From contig CAVYNE010000031.1 in the NCBI GenBank assembly GCA_963769715.1, positions 310,001 through 374,000 of the forward strand: a stretch of DNA of 64,000 nucleotides. Reading direction: 5' to 3'. Both the position numbers and the translations under genes were made by a program. The notes beneath the pieces are model-generated. The model was not told where the DNA came from and searched no databases. It saw only the letters and a list, made by a program, of their open reading frames with translations. Shown here one piece after another: positions 52,521-61,236 of this stretch (the stretch's first letter is position 1; every line of letters starts with the position of its first letter). This DNA is from Palsa-504 sp963769715. GTDB taxonomy: Bacteria > Actinomycetota > Actinomycetes > Streptosporangiales > Streptosporangiaceae.

Positions 52521-53855
52521 TCATCGGCGCGGTCGGACCGTGGTCGGTCGTCCTGCCGCCGAGGCGCCACGAGGCACGCGGACGTCGCTCACCACGCGGA
52601 TTGTCTGGGTCGGGCGGCCCTGACGAGCGGGGACCCGGACCGGGGTGACGATCCTGACGAAGCCGGGAAGCGGTCGCGGCACCTGGCCTCGCGCACCCAC
52701 CGTGCGGCTGCGAGCCGGGGAACGCACGATCCGTGCACCCGGCAGCCCCCTGGCCTGCCAGGCACGCGGGACCCCATTGCGGCTGAGCGCCCCAGGCGCG
52801 TAACCTCCACCGTGGCCGTTGCCCGCGGAGCCATAGCGGCGTCGGCCGGTCGTGCCGTATCGCCAGCTACCGCCGCCGTACCACGAGCGCCGGTGCGGGC
52901 CTTCGCCCGGACCGAGGCGCCGATGTCGGTGCCGGGCGAGCGCGAGACCGCGGGCATGCCGGCGCATTAGGTAGCGACGGCTGCGCGGGTCACCCAGCGC
53001 GCGGGAGGTGGCGCCGCCCAGGGTGCGGCCGATCTCGACCGGACCTACCTGGTCGCCGTCGGCGGCATGCCGGGCGAGGGTTCGTGCGGCGCCGTCGACA
53101 ATACCGGGCACGAGCCGTACCGCCTGCCGCGTATGGCGGTTGGAGTGCAGCAGGCGGGTGAGCACGGCCGAGCCGCGCAGCAACGCCGGGAGCATCCGCT
53201 CAAGGTCGCGCCGGTCCGGCGGCGAGATGGACATGTAGGAGGCCGCTCCGACGAAGGCCTCGGCCTCGGTCTCGGATTCGCTGACCGCTGCCCGTGCCGC
53301 GAAGTACTCGGCCAGCGACTGGCCGGGGGAGATGGGACCCATCGCCATCGCCTCGAGCTCGCCCTCGAACTCATCCTCGAATTCGCCTTCCAGCTGCGAG
53401 GTCACCGCCCGGGCGAGGGCTCCGGCCGCGGGGCCCCCTACGGCCGTCGCCACCAGGGGACCGGCGGTCTTGGCCAGCACCCTCAGGAATGGCGCGGCCC
53501 TCCTGAGAGCCCTGCCGATCTTGCCGAAGAATTCCTCTGCCTCGTCCTCATCTTCGCCTTCGCCTTCGCCGAGGAGAGATCCCGCTATACGCGCGATCCC
53601 GCCGAGGAAGGCTTCGTCTTCGTCTTCAAACTCGCCCTCCTCTTCTCCCAGCAGGCCGCCTAGCGCCCGGCCGACGCCGCCGAGAAACTCCTCGTCTTCG
53701 TATTCGTCCTCGAACTCAAACTCGTTCTCATCTTCGAGTTCGTCCTCGAACTCGCCCTCCAGCTCGTCCTCGAACTCGCCCTCCAGCTCGTCCTCGAACT
53801 CGCCCTCGAACTCGTCCTCGAACTCGCTCTCAAGGTCCGCTGGGTATCTCGCCAT
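52521..53855 (-). CDS. Acidic-repeat protein A, 444 residues
   Basis: Start ATG 53855, with GAGGAG upstream. Residues 9-56 are tandem FEDELEGE-type octapeptides (24-bp DNA repeats at about 53700-53830). The modules FLGGVGRALGGLLG (57-70) and FLGGIARIAGSLLG (83-96) are set in acidic linkers. A longer cationic/hydrophobic segment (FFGKIGRALRRAAPFLRVLAKTAGPLVATAVGG, 109-141) follows, then a second acidic block. The C-terminal half is basic (RHTRQAVRLVPGIVDGAARTLARHA; RRYLMRRHARGLALARHRHRR) with a Gly/Tyr/Arg-rich tail. It leads the operon. I recall similar uncharacterised proteins in proteobacteria; I cannot assign a function. Confidence 0.78.
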   Translation of the reverse strand: MARYPADLESEFEDEFEGEFEDELEGEFEDELEGEFEDELEDENEFEFEDEYEDEEFLGGVGRALGGLLGEEEGEFEDEDEAFLGGIARIAGSLLGEGEGEDEDEAEEFFGKIGRALRRAAPFLRVLAKTAGPLVATAVGGPAAGALARAVTSQLEGEFEDEFEGELEAMAMGPISPGQSLAEYFAARAAVSESETEAEAFVGAASYMSISPPDRRDLERMLPALLRGSAVLTRLLHSNRHTRQAVRLVPGIVDGAARTLARHAADGDQVGPVEIGRTLGGATSRALGDPRSRRYLMRRHARGLALARHRHRRLGPGEGPHRRSWYGGGSWRYGTTGRRRYGSAGNGHGGGYAPGALSRNGVPRAWQARGLPGARIVRSPARSRTVGARGQVPRPLPGFVRIVTPVRVPARQGRPTQTIRVVSDVRVPRGASAAGRPTTVRPRR

Positions 53856-54170
53856 GGGAGCTCCTCGGTCGTCGCGATTGGCACTGCCATTGGAAGCCGA
53901 GGTTTGCTTACGGCAATAGTCACACCAGCGCGTGAAGCACGTTCCTGCTCCCGCATCCGGGGGACCTGACCAGAGGTAGCTCAGGTGCGTTACAGCGAGA
54001 TCGTGCCACCCGAAGAAGACGACTGCGCTCGCGGGCTGGGACGGGCGGGAAGCGAACGCTGTCAAGTCACTCGTTCCGGCGAGTTCGCACGTGCGTCCCT
54101 GCCACGTGCGAGTTCTCCGGCGGGCCGGACGCGGCTACCGTCGGTACATCGGACGGCCGAGGAGGTTCGC
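53856..54170. promoter_or_regulatory. Divergent promoter region of the acidic-repeat cluster
   Basis: A 315-bp gap between oppositely directed genes. It carries two CACGTG palindromes (54088-54093 and 54103-54108) whose flanks form the inverted pattern GAGTTCGCACGTGC ... GCACGTGCGAGTTC-like, a plausible operator. An ORF running through it on the plus strand looks non-coding before ATG 54171. Confidence 0.45.
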
Positions 54171-55052
54171 ATGAGGCAGGTGGCATCCCGATCGGCCCGC
54201 CAGTCGAAAATAGAGCCTAAGATGTGGCCACCCGGCATGGACGTCCGGACCAAGATCACGATGGACCGTCTCATCGTCATGCTCTGGCACGAGCTGAACG
54301 AACTCCGGTTCAGGCCAACCGACGTGGCGGGACTGCGGGCACGGCGTGAGCGACTCGCCAGCGCATTCCGCAAGGCGGCGCCGTGGGACGCCGAGGAGCT
54401 GTGGGCGCGGTTGGCCTTCCCCAAGCGCAACGACGAGCTCGCGAAGCTGTTCCACTACCGGCTCGCCACCGCTACCCGGCGCTTCCTGCTCGACATCCTG
54501 GAGAACCGGCCGCAGGAGCAACTGGAAGCGCAGTACGAGTACGAGGCCGAGGACGACCCCCGTGCGGCGTACGAAGCGTCCAGACGTGCGCTCAGGGAAT
54601 CCCTCGAGAGACTCGACCGCGACTGTGGCGGCCAGCGGGTCCTGCAACGACTGACGAGGGAACCACTCGACGAGGGCAAGGAACTCCTACGGCTCCAGCA
54701 CCAACTGGCCGACGCGCAGCAGTCGGGATCCGCGCGACGCATCGCGCAGGCCCGCTGCGAGATGGCCACGTTCCGGTGGAACACCTGGCGGCGGCCGTTC
54801 CGCTCGCGACAGATGGGGGCCTACCAGGAGGTGACGCGGCTGGTCAAGAGCGCGGAATGGCAGCTCGAACGGGAACGGTGGTTGCTCCAGCGCTGGCACT
54901 GCCAGGCCTGGCCGCTCCGTACACCCATGCCGGAGAAAGTCCGGGCCGGCTGTGAGCGCCAGCAGCGGCGGGTCGACGCCGCCGCAGCCGAACTGGCCCA
55001 ACTGGAGCTCCGCAGGACGAAACTGGAAGACGACATCCTCCTCGGCCGATGA
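54171..55052 (+). CDS. Charged helical protein divergent from the acidic-repeat operon
   Basis: 293 residues from ATG 54171 (GAGGAGG 6 bases upstream). The sequence is highly charged and helical throughout (MDRLIVMLWHELNELRFRPTDVAGLRARRERLASAFRKAAPWD; LLRLQHQLADAQQSGSARRIAQARCEMATFRWN). It has a short acidic patch (QYEYEAEDDP) and a coiled-coil end (CERQQRRVDAAAAELAQLELRRTKLEDDI). No family recognised. The shared promoter region with protein A suggests that it belongs to the same system. Confidence 0.68.
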   Translation: MRQVASRSARQSKIEPKMWPPGMDVRTKITMDRLIVMLWHELNELRFRPTDVAGLRARRERLASAFRKAAPWDAEELWARLAFPKRNDELAKLFHYRLATATRRFLLDILENRPQEQLEAQYEYEAEDDPRAAYEASRRALRESLERLDRDCGGQRVLQRLTREPLDEGKELLRLQHQLADAQQSGSARRIAQARCEMATFRWNTWRRPFRSRQMGAYQEVTRLVKSAEWQLERERWLLQRWHCQAWPLRTPMPEKVRAGCERQQRRVDAAAAELAQLELRRTKLEDDILLGR

Positions 55053-55158
55053 GCCGGCTGTGGGTTGCAGAACTCGGCCACCAGTCTTGACCTGGGGCGA
55101 CTGGGGTCTGGGTGACTGCGGTAAGTCTTGAGAACATCGGGCAGGTCACTAGCAGCCG

Positions 55159-55287
55159 TTGACCGGGCGGCAGCGCGAACTGCTCGCCCCAGTCGCCTCC
55201 GGCCGCGACAACATCGCGATCGCGTGCCAGCCAGGGTTCTCACCCGCTACCGTACGCAAGCACCCGGAGAACGCATTCGTCCGGGAG
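55159..55287 (+). pseudogene. LuxR helix-turn-helix remnant
   Basis: The frame LTGRQRELLAPVASGRDNIAIACQPGFSPATVRKHPENAFVRED aligns with the GerE pattern (LTPRQRELL...VA.GR.N.EIA...G.S..TVRKH.EN.F). Key positions are broken (Pro and Gln in the helices). The sequence then runs into a 51-bp piece related to the FAD/GcvT gene. Not functional. Confidence 0.5.
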
Positions 55288-55338
55288 GACGAGCGAGACC
55301 AGCCGGCGGCGGGGGCCGACGGAGCGGGCCTGCTCGAC
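55288..55338 (-). repeat. 51-bp copy of a GcvT-domain coding segment
   Basis: Matches 57961-58010 with one extra G and two substitutions. Read on the minus strand it gives VEQARSVGPRRRLVSLV, an intact version of the sequence where the FAD/GcvT gene is frameshifted. Probably a fragment of a second GcvT-type gene or a partial duplication. Confidence 0.6.
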
Positions 55339-55435
55339 ATTCACCATCGGCGGCTGCGGTCGAGCGGGCCGGAGTCCGTTCCGGGAAAGGGTACGTTGCT
55401 CGCGGGCGCCGCTGAGACGCCCGCGACGGCTGAGC

Positions 55436-56074
55436 TCAGGGAGCGAGCCGGAATGGCGGATAAACGTCGGTAACCAGGGTCACGGCATAGCCGATGACGC
55501 GGTTGTGCCAGCGGGCCACCCCTGCCACGAAATCGAACAGGCCACGAGGGTAACGGCCGGTGAACAAGATTGCGAACCACGCCACGATCACGGCCACCAG
55601 CGCCGCTATCTCCAGGAAGAACAGCACTATGTAGTGCGGGATGGCCAGCAGCCATTTCACCAGCGGCAGCCACCGGTTCAGATCACGGGCGGCGTCCGGA
55701 TACGGGTAGTCGAGGCGGACCGACTGATGGTCATCGGTGGACGGGTACTTATCATCCATGAGGGCCACGTAGATCAGGACCCGGTTGGCGAATCGCTGCA
55801 GCTCGAGGTTCCAGTCGAACCACCAGCGCGGGTACTTCTGCCGAAACAAGATCATCAGCAGCGGGCCGAAGAACAGCACGCCGCCCGCGCCAGCCGCCGC
55901 CCTGGAGGTCCCGCTGCCATAGCTCCACTCCCAGGTCCCGCCGGCCACCGTACCCAGGACGATCCCGATAGGGATGACCGTGAAGATGCGGAAAAAGCTG
56001 GTCACGCGGTCAAGTTCCCGGTCGGGGTAGTCGACCGAGAAACTGACAGGGTACGAGATCCCATCCATTGCCAT
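55436..56074 (-). CDS. DUF4389 membrane protein
   Basis: 212 residues from ATG 56074, with AAGGAG upstream. The typical DUF4389 sequence includes YPVSFSVDYPDRELDRVTSFFRIFTVIPIGIVL, PRWWFDWNLELQRFANRVLIYVALMDDKYPS and LKWLLAIPHYIVLFFLEIAALVAVIVAWFAILFTGRYPRGLFDFVAGVARW-like segments, with about four membrane helices. Function unknown; the family is frequent in actinobacterial membranes. Confidence 0.9.
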   Translation of the reverse strand: MAMDGISYPVSFSVDYPDRELDRVTSFFRIFTVIPIGIVLGTVAGGTWEWSYGSGTSRAAAGAGGVLFFGPLLMILFRQKYPRWWFDWNLELQRFANRVLIYVALMDDKYPSTDDHQSVRLDYPYPDAARDLNRWLPLVKWLLAIPHYIVLFFLEIAALVAVIVAWFAILFTGRYPRGLFDFVAGVARWHNRVIGYAVTLVTDVYPPFRLAP

Positions 56075-56183
56075 GTCTCCTTCGCCGATATGCCGCCCGG
56101 CACAATCGTCCCAGCATTTCGGGAGAAGGCAATGCCGCAATATCGCAGGCTGGGCTCTACCAGGGCTCGCGCACCTCGTCCGT

Positions 56184-57437
56184 TTACGAGGGCCGAGGCC
56201 AGCCTGACCCGCGTTCGTTCATCCACACCGAGATATGGGCGGGCTCCAGGGCCTGGTGCACGACCCCGGCCAGGTCTTCCCGGACCGAGTCCAGGTCCAC
56301 GGCGTCTTGCAGCCGGGCCGCGAATGCGGCCGCGGTCTTGTCGGCGTCGTAGCGGGCCCGGTTGAACCGCCGGTCCACTACCCGCTGCACCCGCCGCCGC
56401 AGCGGGCTGAACAAGGCTGCCGCGGCCAGGGTGGCGCCGGCGACCGCGACCGGGGTGGACAGCGAGAACGGGAGCGCCTGGGTCGCCAGCAGCACCAGGC
56501 CCGCGTACACCCCCAGCAGCAGCCCGGTTACGATCGCGTACGCCAAGGTCCGGCTGATAAGCCGGTCGGTCTCGTACAGGCGGAATCTGAGGATGGCCAC
56601 GCCCATGCTGACCGGCAGCGCGGCGAGCGCGGCCACGCCGGCCTCGCCCACGATCCCCAGGACCCCGGAGCTGCCCGAGGTCACGATGGTGAACACCCCG
56701 CCGGCCAGGCAGGCGGCGGCCCCGCTGGCGAGCCATTTCAGCTGCTGGCGACGCTCACCGGCGGATCGCCGGTAGCTGACCGCCATCTGGATCACCGCGG
56801 CCAGCAGGCTGACCGCCAGCGCGGGGAAAAACAGGCCTTGCGCCACGCCCCACAACGCCGCCATCCCGGTCGGGTGATCAATGATCGCGAGGTCACCGCC
56901 CGGGTTCACCTGAATGTGGTGGCCGATGACCGCGGTGGTGGTGATGGCGAAGGCGCCGCCGACCCACAACACGGCCAGGGTCAGGTAGCACCGGACCACC
57001 CACCGCCAGCGCGGTGAGGCCGGCTTGCCGTCAGGAAAAAGCAGGAAGGCCAGCCCGAACAGCGCGATCGCCGGTGCCCAGCTCGGCTGCAGCACGACGG
57101 CCGCCGGGCCAAACGGCAGATGCCCGTGCATCAGGTAGTCGACGACCTCAAGGGACGAGGCGGCGGAGTCAAGCGTGAGGAACACCCCGGCGCCCAGCAG
57201 CAGCCAGTCGATCGGGTTGCGCGGCTGGTGCCAGGCCACCACCAGGCCCACCCCGGCCAGCACCACGGTCAGCAGCGCCACCATGACGTCGTTCAGCACG
57301 TCGACCGCCGTCAGCTGCCGCGCGGTACCCGCCAGCGGCAGCGAGACCGCTCCGAGTGCCAGCACCAGCGCGAACCACCCTGCGGCCAGCACCGGGGCCG
57401 CCAGGCGAAAGCGGCGGGCCGCAACGTCCGTCATCAC
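56184..57437 (-). CDS. Membrane sensor-like protein lacking a kinase domain
   Basis: 417 residues with about ten membrane segments, ending in a cytoplasmic part that reads RRRVQRVVDRRFNRARYDADKTAAAFAARLQDAVDLDSVREDLAGVVHQALEPAHISVWM. This is the input region found in front of some actinobacterial histidine kinases, including the short GAF-like start. No HisKA or HATPase domain follows; the frame ends naturally. Stand-alone versions exist in actinobacteria. Role unknown, perhaps a membrane signal partner. Confidence 0.75.
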   Translation of the reverse strand: MMTDVAARRFRLAAPVLAAGWFALVLALGAVSLPLAGTARQLTAVDVLNDVMVALLTVVLAGVGLVVAWHQPRNPIDWLLLGAGVFLTLDSAASSLEVVDYLMHGHLPFGPAAVVLQPSWAPAIALFGLAFLLFPDGKPASPRWRWVVRCYLTLAVLWVGGAFAITTTAVIGHHIQVNPGGDLAIIDHPTGMAALWGVAQGLFFPALAVSLLAAVIQMAVSYRRSAGERRQQLKWLASGAAACLAGGVFTIVTSGSSGVLGIVGEAGVAALAALPVSMGVAILRFRLYETDRLISRTLAYAIVTGLLLGVYAGLVLLATQALPFSLSTPVAVAGATLAAAALFSPLRRRVQRVVDRRFNRARYDADKTAAAFAARLQDAVDLDSVREDLAGVVHQALEPAHISVWMNERGSGWPRPS

Positions 57438-57630
57438 CGGCGCCCGGCCGGCCGCTGGCTGCGCTCCGCTGATGAACGCAACGCTACGCCGGGACCGTTC
57501 CGGGAACGTTACCGTTCAGCACGGCAGGGGCCGAGCTTGGACCAGGTTTCGACGTGGGTTAGCGGGACTGTCCGGCCAGGCAGGCAGCTGGACCAGGGCG
57601 GGAACCGTGGCCCGTTCGGTCCCAAGGACT

Positions 57631-60182
57631 TCAGACCGGTCCGGCGGGTGAGCGTGGTGCGGCGGGCGGGCCGGGCGGCCGGTCGTAGCGGCCCTTGATG
57701 CGGTCGCCGGCCGGGTCGAAGGGGGGACGCAGGTCGACGATGGCCGGGTAGAGGTGGCCGCCGACGTTGACCTGGTATTCGCCGGTGCGGATGAGGTCGG
57801 GGGTGAGCACGCGGCCGTCCGGGTGGCGGAGGTAGGCCAGGCCGACGCAACCGCCGACGGTCTCGCCCCAGGCGCCGGAGGTCACCTGGCCGACGGCGGC
57901 CCCGTCGCGGAGCACGAGCTCGCCGCCCCAGATCATCGCCTCGGGTCCGGCGTCGGCTAGGACGAGCGAGACCAGCCGGCGGCGGGGCCGGCGGAGCGAG
58001 CCTGCTCGACCGCCTCCCGGCCCAGGAAGCCGAGGCCGGTCTTGAGCTTGCAGGCGAACAGCAGCCCGGCCTCGGCCGGGTTGTAGTCCGGGGTCAGCTC
58101 GCGGCCGAAGGCCCGGTAGGCCTTCTCCAGTCGCAGCGACTCGATCGCGTAGTAGCCGGCGTTCGCCAGGCCGAGGCCGGCGCCGGCGTTCATCAGGTCC
58201 TCGTAGGCGCCCACGGCGAACTCGGCCGGAACGTACAGCTCCCAGCCGAGCTCGCCCACGTAGGTGATCCTGGTGGCGCGGACCGTGGCGTAGCCGAGGT
58301 CGATCTCGCGGCTCGAGCCGAACGGGAAGGCCTCATCGCTGAAGTCACTGCGCGAGAGGAGGCTGAGCAGTTCCCGCGACCGCGGGCCCATGACGCCGTA
58401 GACGGCGAAGGAGGAGGTGACGTCGACCAGCGACGCGTGGCGGCCGGCGGGCATCCGCCTGGTGATGTGGTCCTTGTCGCGTTCGGTGGTGGCCGCGCTG
58501 CTGACCAGCAGGAACTCATCGGCCGAGAGCCGGGTGACGGTGATGTCGGCCTCGTAGGTGCCGTGTGCGTTGAGCATCCCGGTGTAGACGGTCCGGCCCG
58601 GGGCGACCGCGATGTCGGCGGTGCACAGCCACTGCAGCACATGCTCGGCGTCCCGGCCGGTGACCAGGTACTTGGAGAAGCTCGTCTGGTCGAACAGGGC
58701 GACGCCGGTACGGGCGGCGCGCTGCTCGGCCGAGGACCAGGGCTGCCAGTTCTGCTGCCCCCAGCCGTACTCGATGTCGGCGGGCTGGCCGGGCGGCGCG
58801 AAGAAGTTCGCCCGCTCCCAGCCCATCTTGCTGCCGAAGCACGCGTTGGCCTGCTGGAGCAGGTGGTATGCCGGGGACCTGCGGAAGGGCCGGGCGCTGG
58901 CCAGCTCGCGGTTCGGCCACGGCACGGCGTAGTGCAGGCCCAGGACCTCGCTGACCCGGTCGTGCAGCCACTGGTTGTTCCCGTTGAACCGAGCGAAGCG
59001 GCGGATGTCGACCGCGGACAGGTCCAGGCCCGGCTCTCCTGAAATGATCCATTCGGCCAGCGCGCGCCCGGCGCCGCCCGCCGACGCGATGCCGACCGAG
59101 TTGAAGCCGGCCGCGACGAAGAAGTTCCGCAGCTCCGGCGCCTCGCCGAGGATGAACTGGTTGTCCGGGGTGAAGCTCTCCGGGCCGTTGTAGAACATCT
59201 TGATCCCGGTCTCGGCGAGCACCGGGATGCGCTTTATCGCGCTGTCCATCAGGATCTCGAAGTGATCCCAGTCCTCGTCGAGCAGCTGGAACTCGAACGG
59301 GTAGGGCAGCGCGTCGGGGGCGACCCAGGGCTTGGCGTCGGGCTCGAAGCCGCCGACCACCAGCCCGCCGACCTCCTCCTTGATGTAGGTGTAGCCGTCC
59401 GGGTCGCGCAGGATCGGGAAGTCCCGGTGCACCCCGTCGACCTGCTCGGTGACGACGTAGAAGTGTTCGGCCGAGTGCAGCGGCACGGTCACCCCGGCCA
59501 TCGCGCCGACCTGCTTGGCCCACTGGCCGGCGCAGTTGACCACCACCTCGGCCTCGACGTCGCCGTGGTCGGTGCGGACTCCCTTTACCGCGCCTGGTGC
59601 GGTGAGGATGCCGGTGACCCGGGTCCGCTCGCGCACCGTGACGCCGCGGTCGCGGGCGCCCCGGGCCAGCGCGGCGGTCAGGTCGGTCGGGTTGGCCCGG
59701 CCGTCGCCGGGCAGCCAGATCGCCCCGGCGAGGTCGTCGGCCCGCATGATCGGGTAGAGCTCGCGGGCCCGCTGCGGGCTGATCAGCTCGCAGTCCAGCT
59801 GGTAGGCCTCGGCGGTGGCGGCCGTCCGCCTGAGCTGGGTCATGCGGTCGGAGGTCCGGGCGACGGTGACGCCGCCGCAGCGCCGGAAGCCGGTGCCCAG
59901 GCCGGTCTCCGCCTCGAGCCGGGCGTACAGCTCGGTGGAGTACTGGACCAGCCGGGTGCCGTTCTCCGAGGCGCGCAGCTGGCCGACCAGGCCGGCCGCG
60001 TGCCAGGTGGTGCCGCAGGACAGCTGGCCCTGCTCGAGCAGCAGCACGTCGGTCCAGCCCAGCTGGGCGAGGTGGTAGGCGACGCTGGCGCCGATCACGC
60101 CCCCGCCGATGATCACAACCCGGGCCCTGGGGGGGAGGGCTGGGCTGGCCATGGAGCTGGGGAGGCTGGGGGGGTCAGTCAT
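57631..60182 (-). CDS. FAD-dependent dimethylglycine/sarcosine dehydrogenase-like protein with GcvT domain, frameshifted
   Basis: The N-terminal FAD domain begins VVIIGGGVIGASVAYHLAQLG and GTTWHAAGLVGQLR. The middle has the FAO_M-type region, and the C-terminal GcvT folate-binding domain runs from about residue 425 (GVALFDQTSFSKYLVTG, GELGWELYVP). After residue 741 the frame is lost at about 57985. The next frame continues MIWGGELVLRDGAAVGQVTSGAWG to 57631. The homologous copy at 55288 has one more G at this point, so a single-base deletion or sequencing error is likely. It demethylates N-methylated glycines, passing C1 units to folate. It follows the kinase gene by 9 bp. Confidence 0.87.
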
Positions 60183-60191
60183 CGCGCTGGC

Positions 60192-61100
60192 TCAGTCATC
60201 TTCCTGGACGGCCTCGAGCAGGCCTTTGAAGCCAGTGGCGGTGAAACCGCGGGCCGCGCCCTCGAACCGTTCCATGGCCCAGGACCAGAAGTCAAAATCG
60301 ATGGGGCTCGCGGCGTTCTGGATCGCGCCCCACAGCGTCCAGGAGTACATGCCGACCAGGCCGAGGAGCCGGGCCCGGGCGATCATGCTCCGCCGCGGCC
60401 TGGCGTAATAGGCCGTGACGAGCTCGGCCAGGGCCTCGGCGGATAGGTGCGACTCGGCCCCGATGTTGCCGAGCTCGAAGCAGGCGTCGTTGTTGCCGGA
60501 CAACTCGTAGTCGACCAGCCAGATCCGGTCCCCGTCGTCGATGAAGTTCGCGGCCAGCAGGTCGTTGTGGCACGGGACCGTTCGGGCGGGGCGCGCCGCC
60601 AGCGCGTGGGCGGCCGCGCTGAACTGCGGCACCAGGTCGTCGTATCCGGCCGGGATGCGGAAGCCGTGGGACTGCGCCGCCGACCGGTACCGCCGCTGGA
60701 TGTCGAACATGTCGAAGTCGTTGCCGAACCGCCCGCCCGAGTGCAGGCGGCGGCACGCCTGGGCGATCCGCGTGATATTGCCAGCCGCGGCGACGTCGGC
60801 GGCGCCGAGCGTCCGGCCCTCGATGTAGCCGATGACCAGCACGCGGTCCTGGGGGCGGTACTCGACGACCGGCGGCCCGGCCCCGGCCGCGGCGGCGGTC
60901 ACCGAGTTCCGGTATTCGCAGTCCCGGTCGATCGCCAGCAGGTCGCTGCCGACCGACGAGATCCGCGCCACGAAGGTCCCGTCCGGCGTGGTCACCTTGT
61001 AGTTGCGGTTGGTCAGGCCGCCGGACAGCTCGCTGACCGTACGCGGCTTGGCGGCCAGGCTTTTCGTCCGGTCGAAGAGGGCGTCGAGTTCCGCGGACAT
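60192..61100 (-). CDS. Choline/ethanolamine kinase-like phosphotransferase
   Basis: 302 residues. ELSGGLTNRNYKVTTPDGTFVARI is the N-lobe, PCHNDLLAANFI the catalytic Brenner motif, and IWLVDYELSGNNDACFELGNI the metal-binding DxD-type motif. The pattern fits choline/ethanolamine kinases (LicA-like) of the APH superfamily. It is the first gene of a two-gene operon with the FAD/GcvT dehydrogenase and divergent from an APC permease, which supports use of a choline-derived or methylamine substrate. Confidence 0.88.
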   Translation of the reverse strand: MSAELDALFDRTKSLAAKPRTVSELSGGLTNRNYKVTTPDGTFVARISSVGSDLLAIDRDCEYRNSVTAAAAGAGPPVVEYRPQDRVLVIGYIEGRTLGAADVAAAGNITRIAQACRRLHSGGRFGNDFDMFDIQRRYRSAAQSHGFRIPAGYDDLVPQFSAAAHALAARPARTVPCHNDLLAANFIDDGDRIWLVDYELSGNNDACFELGNIGAESHLSAEALAELVTAYYARPRRSMIARARLLGLVGMYSWTLWGAIQNAASPIDFDFWSWAMERFEGAARGFTATGFKGLLEAVQEDD

Positions 61101-61117
61101 CCCTTCCCCACTCTTGA

Positions 61118-61127
61118 GGTCTAGACC
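61118..61127. promoter_or_regulatory. dre-like operator 1 (GGTCTAGACC)
   Basis: A perfect 10-bp palindrome, 18 bp upstream of the kinase start. It matches the core of the TGGTCTAGACCA sites bound by DasR/NagR-type GntR/HutC regulators. A GntR/HutC gene lies in the same locus, so this is a good candidate for its binding site. Confidence 0.65.
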
Positions 61128-61160
61128 CTAGGCCCACCGTAGGCCACCAGCGCAGAAAGG

Positions 61161-61168
61161 GTCTAGAC
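61161..61168. promoter_or_regulatory. dre-like operator 2 (GTCTAGAC)
   Basis: The second copy of the palindrome core in the 136-bp divergent promoter between the kinase and permease genes (context GGGTCTAGACAG). Centre-to-centre spacing to operator 1 is about 42 bp, four helical turns, which would suit cooperative binding. Confidence 0.6.
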
Positions 61169-61236
61169 AGTTTGGCTGCGAGGCTCGTACGCTTCGCCTC
61201 ACGGGGTCCCATCGGCCGGAAGTGGAGGCCTTGAAG

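Noticed and set aside
52180..53920. Ser-rich plus-strand frames (poly Ser/Asn/Pro)
   Set aside because: They are the reverse complement of the Glu/Asp codon repeats of the acidic-repeat genes.
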